In this document: positions 21,064 through 22,874 of the stretch, piece after piece
Numbering within the stretch: position 1 is the first letter of the stretch
Layout: each line of letters opens with the position of its first letter
Translations under genes and position numbers: made by a program
Notes under the pieces: generated by a model
Seen by the model: the letters and a program-made list of their open reading frames with translations, nothing else
Database searches by the model: none
What the model was told of the DNA's origin: nothing
Assembly: GCA_964624465.1 (NCBI GenBank)
Contig: CAZUZD010000068.1
Location: 1 to 22,874, forward strand
DNA: 22,874 bases
From: CAZUZD01 sp964624465
GTDB taxonomy: Bacteria; Planctomycetota; Planctomycetia; Isosphaerales; Isosphaeraceae
Direction: 5' to 3'

Positions 21064-22323
21064 ATGAGCACCGCACCCGACTCGTTCGCCCCCGGGACCC
21101 CTCGGGACATCACGACCATCGTCGAGATCGTTCCGGCCGGTCCGGGCCGACCGGGACGGCTGGCCTCGGTCGACGCCTATCGCGGCCTGGTCATGTTCCT
21201 GCTCATCGCCGAGGCGTTCCACTTCGCCGGCGTGGCGAAGCAGGTGCCGGGCAGCCGCATCTGGGGGCTGCTGGCCCACCACCAGGAGCACGTCGATTGG
21301 ATCGGGTGCACCCTGCATGACCTGATCCAGCCGTCGTTCTCGTTCCTGGTCGGCACCGCGATGGCGCTGTCGCTGGCCAACCGGGCGAGCAAGGGGCAGT
21401 CGATCGCCCTGATGACGGCCCATGCGCTCTGGCGAGCGCTGGTGCTCGTCTTCCTGGGGATCTTCCTGCGTTCGATCGGGCACACGCAGACCCGGTACAC
21501 CTTCGAGGACACGCTGACGCAGATCGGTCTGGGTTACCCGTTCCTGTTCCTGCTGGGCCTGCGGCCCCAGCGCGACCGCTGGATCGCGCTGGGAGCGATC
21601 CTGATCGGCTACTGGGCCCTGTTCGCGTTCTACCCGCTGCCAGGGGCGGACTTCGACTACCCCGCCGTGGGCGTGCCAGCCGACTGGCCACACCTCATGA
21701 CCGGCTTCCCGGCGCACTGGAACAAGAACAGCAACCCCGCCTGGGCGTTCGACGTCTGGTTCCTGAACCTCTTCCCCCGCGAGGGGGGTGAACCCTTCCG
21801 CTTCAACGGCGGCGGCTATGCGACCCTGAGCTTCATCCCGACCCTGGCGACGATGCTGCTGGGGCTGATCGCCGGCGACTGGCTTCGCCGCGAACGGCCC
21901 CCGGCCCGGACGCTCGCCTGGCTCGTCGGGGCCGGCCTGGTCGGGCTGGGCGCCGGCTGGGCGTTGAACGCGACGGGGGTCTGCCCGCTGGTGAAGCGGA
22001 TCTGGACGCCGAGCTGGGTGCTGTTCAGCGGCGGCTGGTGCTTTCTGTTCCTGGCGGCCTTCCATGCGGTCGTCGACCTGGGCGGGCTGCGATGGCTGAC
22101 GGCGCCGCTGATCGTCGTCGGGATGAACTCGATCGCCGCCTACCTCATGACCTGGCTGTTCGAGAAGTTCATCGCCACCAACCTCCGCGTGCACCTGAGC
22201 GACTCGCTGTTCCGGGCGTTCGGCCCCCAGTACGATCCGGCCGTCCACGGCGCCCTGGTCGTGCTGACGATGTGGCTCTTGCTGTACTGGATGTACCGTC
22301 GCCGGATCTTCCTCCGCATCTGA
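21064..22323 (+). CDS. DUF5009 / HGSNAT-like membrane acyltransferase
   Basis: A 419-aa polytopic membrane protein. After a ~30-residue cytoplasmic N-terminus, ASVDAYRGLVMFLLIAEAF (about 34-52) and WIGCTLHDLIQPSFSFLVGTAMALSL (about 79-104) are the conserved start of the family related to heparan-alpha-glucosaminide N-acetyltransferase (HGSNAT/YeiB-like). The R-G pair, HHQ at 72-74 and the H-D pair at 85-86 are the conserved polar positions. About nine further hydrophobic segments follow. It ends with FEKFIATNLRVHL and a basic tail (MYRRRIFLRI). Human HGSNAT moves an acetyl group across the lysosomal membrane to glucosamine; the bacterial substrate is unknown, with a cell-surface or taken-up sugar a reasonable guess. 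It is probably transcribed alone. Confidence 0.82.
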   Translation: MSTAPDSFAPGTPRDITTIVEIVPAGPGRPGRLASVDAYRGLVMFLLIAEAFHFAGVAKQVPGSRIWGLLAHHQEHVDWIGCTLHDLIQPSFSFLVGTAMALSLANRASKGQSIALMTAHALWRALVLVFLGIFLRSIGHTQTRYTFEDTLTQIGLGYPFLFLLGLRPQRDRWIALGAILIGYWALFAFYPLPGADFDYPAVGVPADWPHLMTGFPAHWNKNSNPAWAFDVWFLNLFPREGGEPFRFNGGGYATLSFIPTLATMLLGLIAGDWLRRERPPARTLAWLVGAGLVGLGAGWALNATGVCPLVKRIWTPSWVLFSGGWCFLFLAAFHAVVDLGGLRWLTAPLIVVGMNSIAAYLMTWLFEKFIATNLRVHLSDSLFRAFGPQYDPAVHGALVVLTMWLLLYWMYRRRIFLRI

Positions 22324-22360
22324 GCGGTCGATCGGCGCGCGTCGGCACGCACCCCGCGCG

Positions 22361-22407
22361 GGCCTGGAGTGGGCGCAGGCCAGGAGATTGAGCCCCTGGC
22401 GCAGGGG
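22361..22407. terminator. Two tandem hairpins between convergent genes
   Basis: GGCCTG (22361-22366)/CAGGCC (22376-22381) has a 9-nt loop, and CCCCTG (22393-22398)/CAGGGG (22402-22407) has a 3-nt loop. They lie between the DUF5009-like stop (22323) and the accA stop (22410). Each probably serves the gene that points at it. Neither is followed by a T run. Confidence 0.4.
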
Positions 22408-22409
22408 TG

Positions 22410-22874
22410 TCAGAGGGCGGCGGCCGGGGACGTGGTGGCGTCGTGCGGCGTACCCGCGATCTCCGCCGGGTTCTCCAGGTAGGCGCCGATCCGGCGGTAC
22501 TTGTCGTAGCGGCGGTCGAGCAGGGTGGCGGCCGGCTGCTCGGCGATCTCGCGGAGCGAGCGGATCAGGAACGCCTTGAGGTTGGCCGCCGCCTCGCGGT
22601 GGTCGCGGTGGGCGCCACCCAGGGGCTCGGGGATGACCTCGTCGATGATCCCGAAGCGGAGCAGGTCGCGGCCGGTGAACTTGAGGGCCTCGGCGGCGCG
22701 CGGGGCGTGCTCGGCGCCCTTCCAGAGGATGGTAGCGCAGCCCTCGGGGCTGATGACCGAGTAATACGCGTGCTCGAGCATCGCGACCCGGTCGCCGACG
22801 CCGATGCCGAGCGCGCCGCCCGAGCCGCCCTCGCCGATCACGACGCAGGCGATCGGCGTGTTGATCCGGCTCAT
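22410..22874 (-). CDS. accA: Acetyl-CoA carboxylase carboxyltransferase subunit alpha, C-terminal part
   Basis: The last 154 codons of AccA, which with AccD transfers CO2 from carboxybiotin to acetyl-CoA to make malonyl-CoA, the first step of fatty acid synthesis. The signature MSRINTPIACVVIGEGGSGG, ALGIGVGDRVAMLEH, YYSVISPEGCATILWK and IIDEVIPEPLGGAHR are unmistakable. The gene runs off the right edge; the ATG at 22874-22872 is an internal methionine (it corresponds to an internal MSR in E. coli AccA), so the real start is outside. The C-terminal tail after RRYDKYRRIGAY is slightly longer than in E. coli and ends in Ala/Thr/Ser-rich residues. Confidence 0.96.
   Translation of the reverse strand: MSRINTPIACVVIGEGGSGGALGIGVGDRVAMLEHAYYSVISPEGCATILWKGAEHAPRAAEALKFTGRDLLRFGIIDEVIPEPLGGAHRDHREAAANLKAFLIRSLREIAEQPAATLLDRRYDKYRRIGAYLENPAEIAGTPHDATTSPAAAL

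Noticed and set aside
1..22874. Mobile element, CRISPR array, tRNA or rRNA
   Set aside because: No transposase or integrase motifs, no regularly spaced direct repeats, no tRNA cloverleaf or rRNA signature sequences were found on reading both strands.

Overview
The window is very GC-rich (roughly 70%), densely coded, and carries lipid A/LPS genes beside housekeeping genes. Several protein families and extensions here (a DUF6677-like membrane protein, a Tat-exported aldo/keto reductase with a cysteine cluster, a large exported glutaminase-like protein, a TolC protein with a proline-rich tail) fit a Planctomycete of the Isosphaeraceae/Gemmataceae type. That placement comes from remembered family distributions, not from a search. 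Both ends cut through genes: the C-terminal two thirds of a GroEL at the left and the C-terminal part of AccA (minus strand) at the right.

Left part (1-4931, all plus): GroEL without a GGM tail; a SLOG/LOG-like nucleotide-binding protein; a 36-codon ribosomal protein gene, bTHX (2053-2163), which is easily missed; then a protein-quality/zinc cluster dnaJ-grpE-fmdB-like-yacG. dnaJ has an extended -10 promoter just upstream. No CIRCE element and no dnaK are seen.

Middle (4904-13356): a minus-strand DUF4239 membrane protein whose 3' end overlaps that of yacG; a divergent pair made of a Tat-signal aldo/keto reductase (minus) and a secreted four-domain glutaminase-like protein (plus); a perfect 15-bp inverted repeat serving as a terminator between convergent genes; a minus-strand TolC-family outer-membrane protein with a long Pro/Ala tail; a 544-bp gap without a convincing gene; and a small DUF962 membrane protein (minus).

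Right part (13673-22323, plus): an LPS group lpxK-waaF-SDR epimerase followed by a JAMM/MPN metallopeptidase; ndk and ligA; a two-gene membrane unit (a DUF6677-like protein plus a 57-aa protein joined by an ATGA overlap); and a DUF5009/HGSNAT-like membrane acyltransferase. It converges on accA, with two hairpins between them.

Most of the window is core chromosome. I see no mobile element, CRISPR array, tRNA, rRNA or defence island, and no clear new multi-gene system. The best leads are the two short genes (bTHX and the 57-aa membrane protein), the exported redox/glutaminase pair, the TolC tail, and RNA hairpins placed next to ribosome binding sites.
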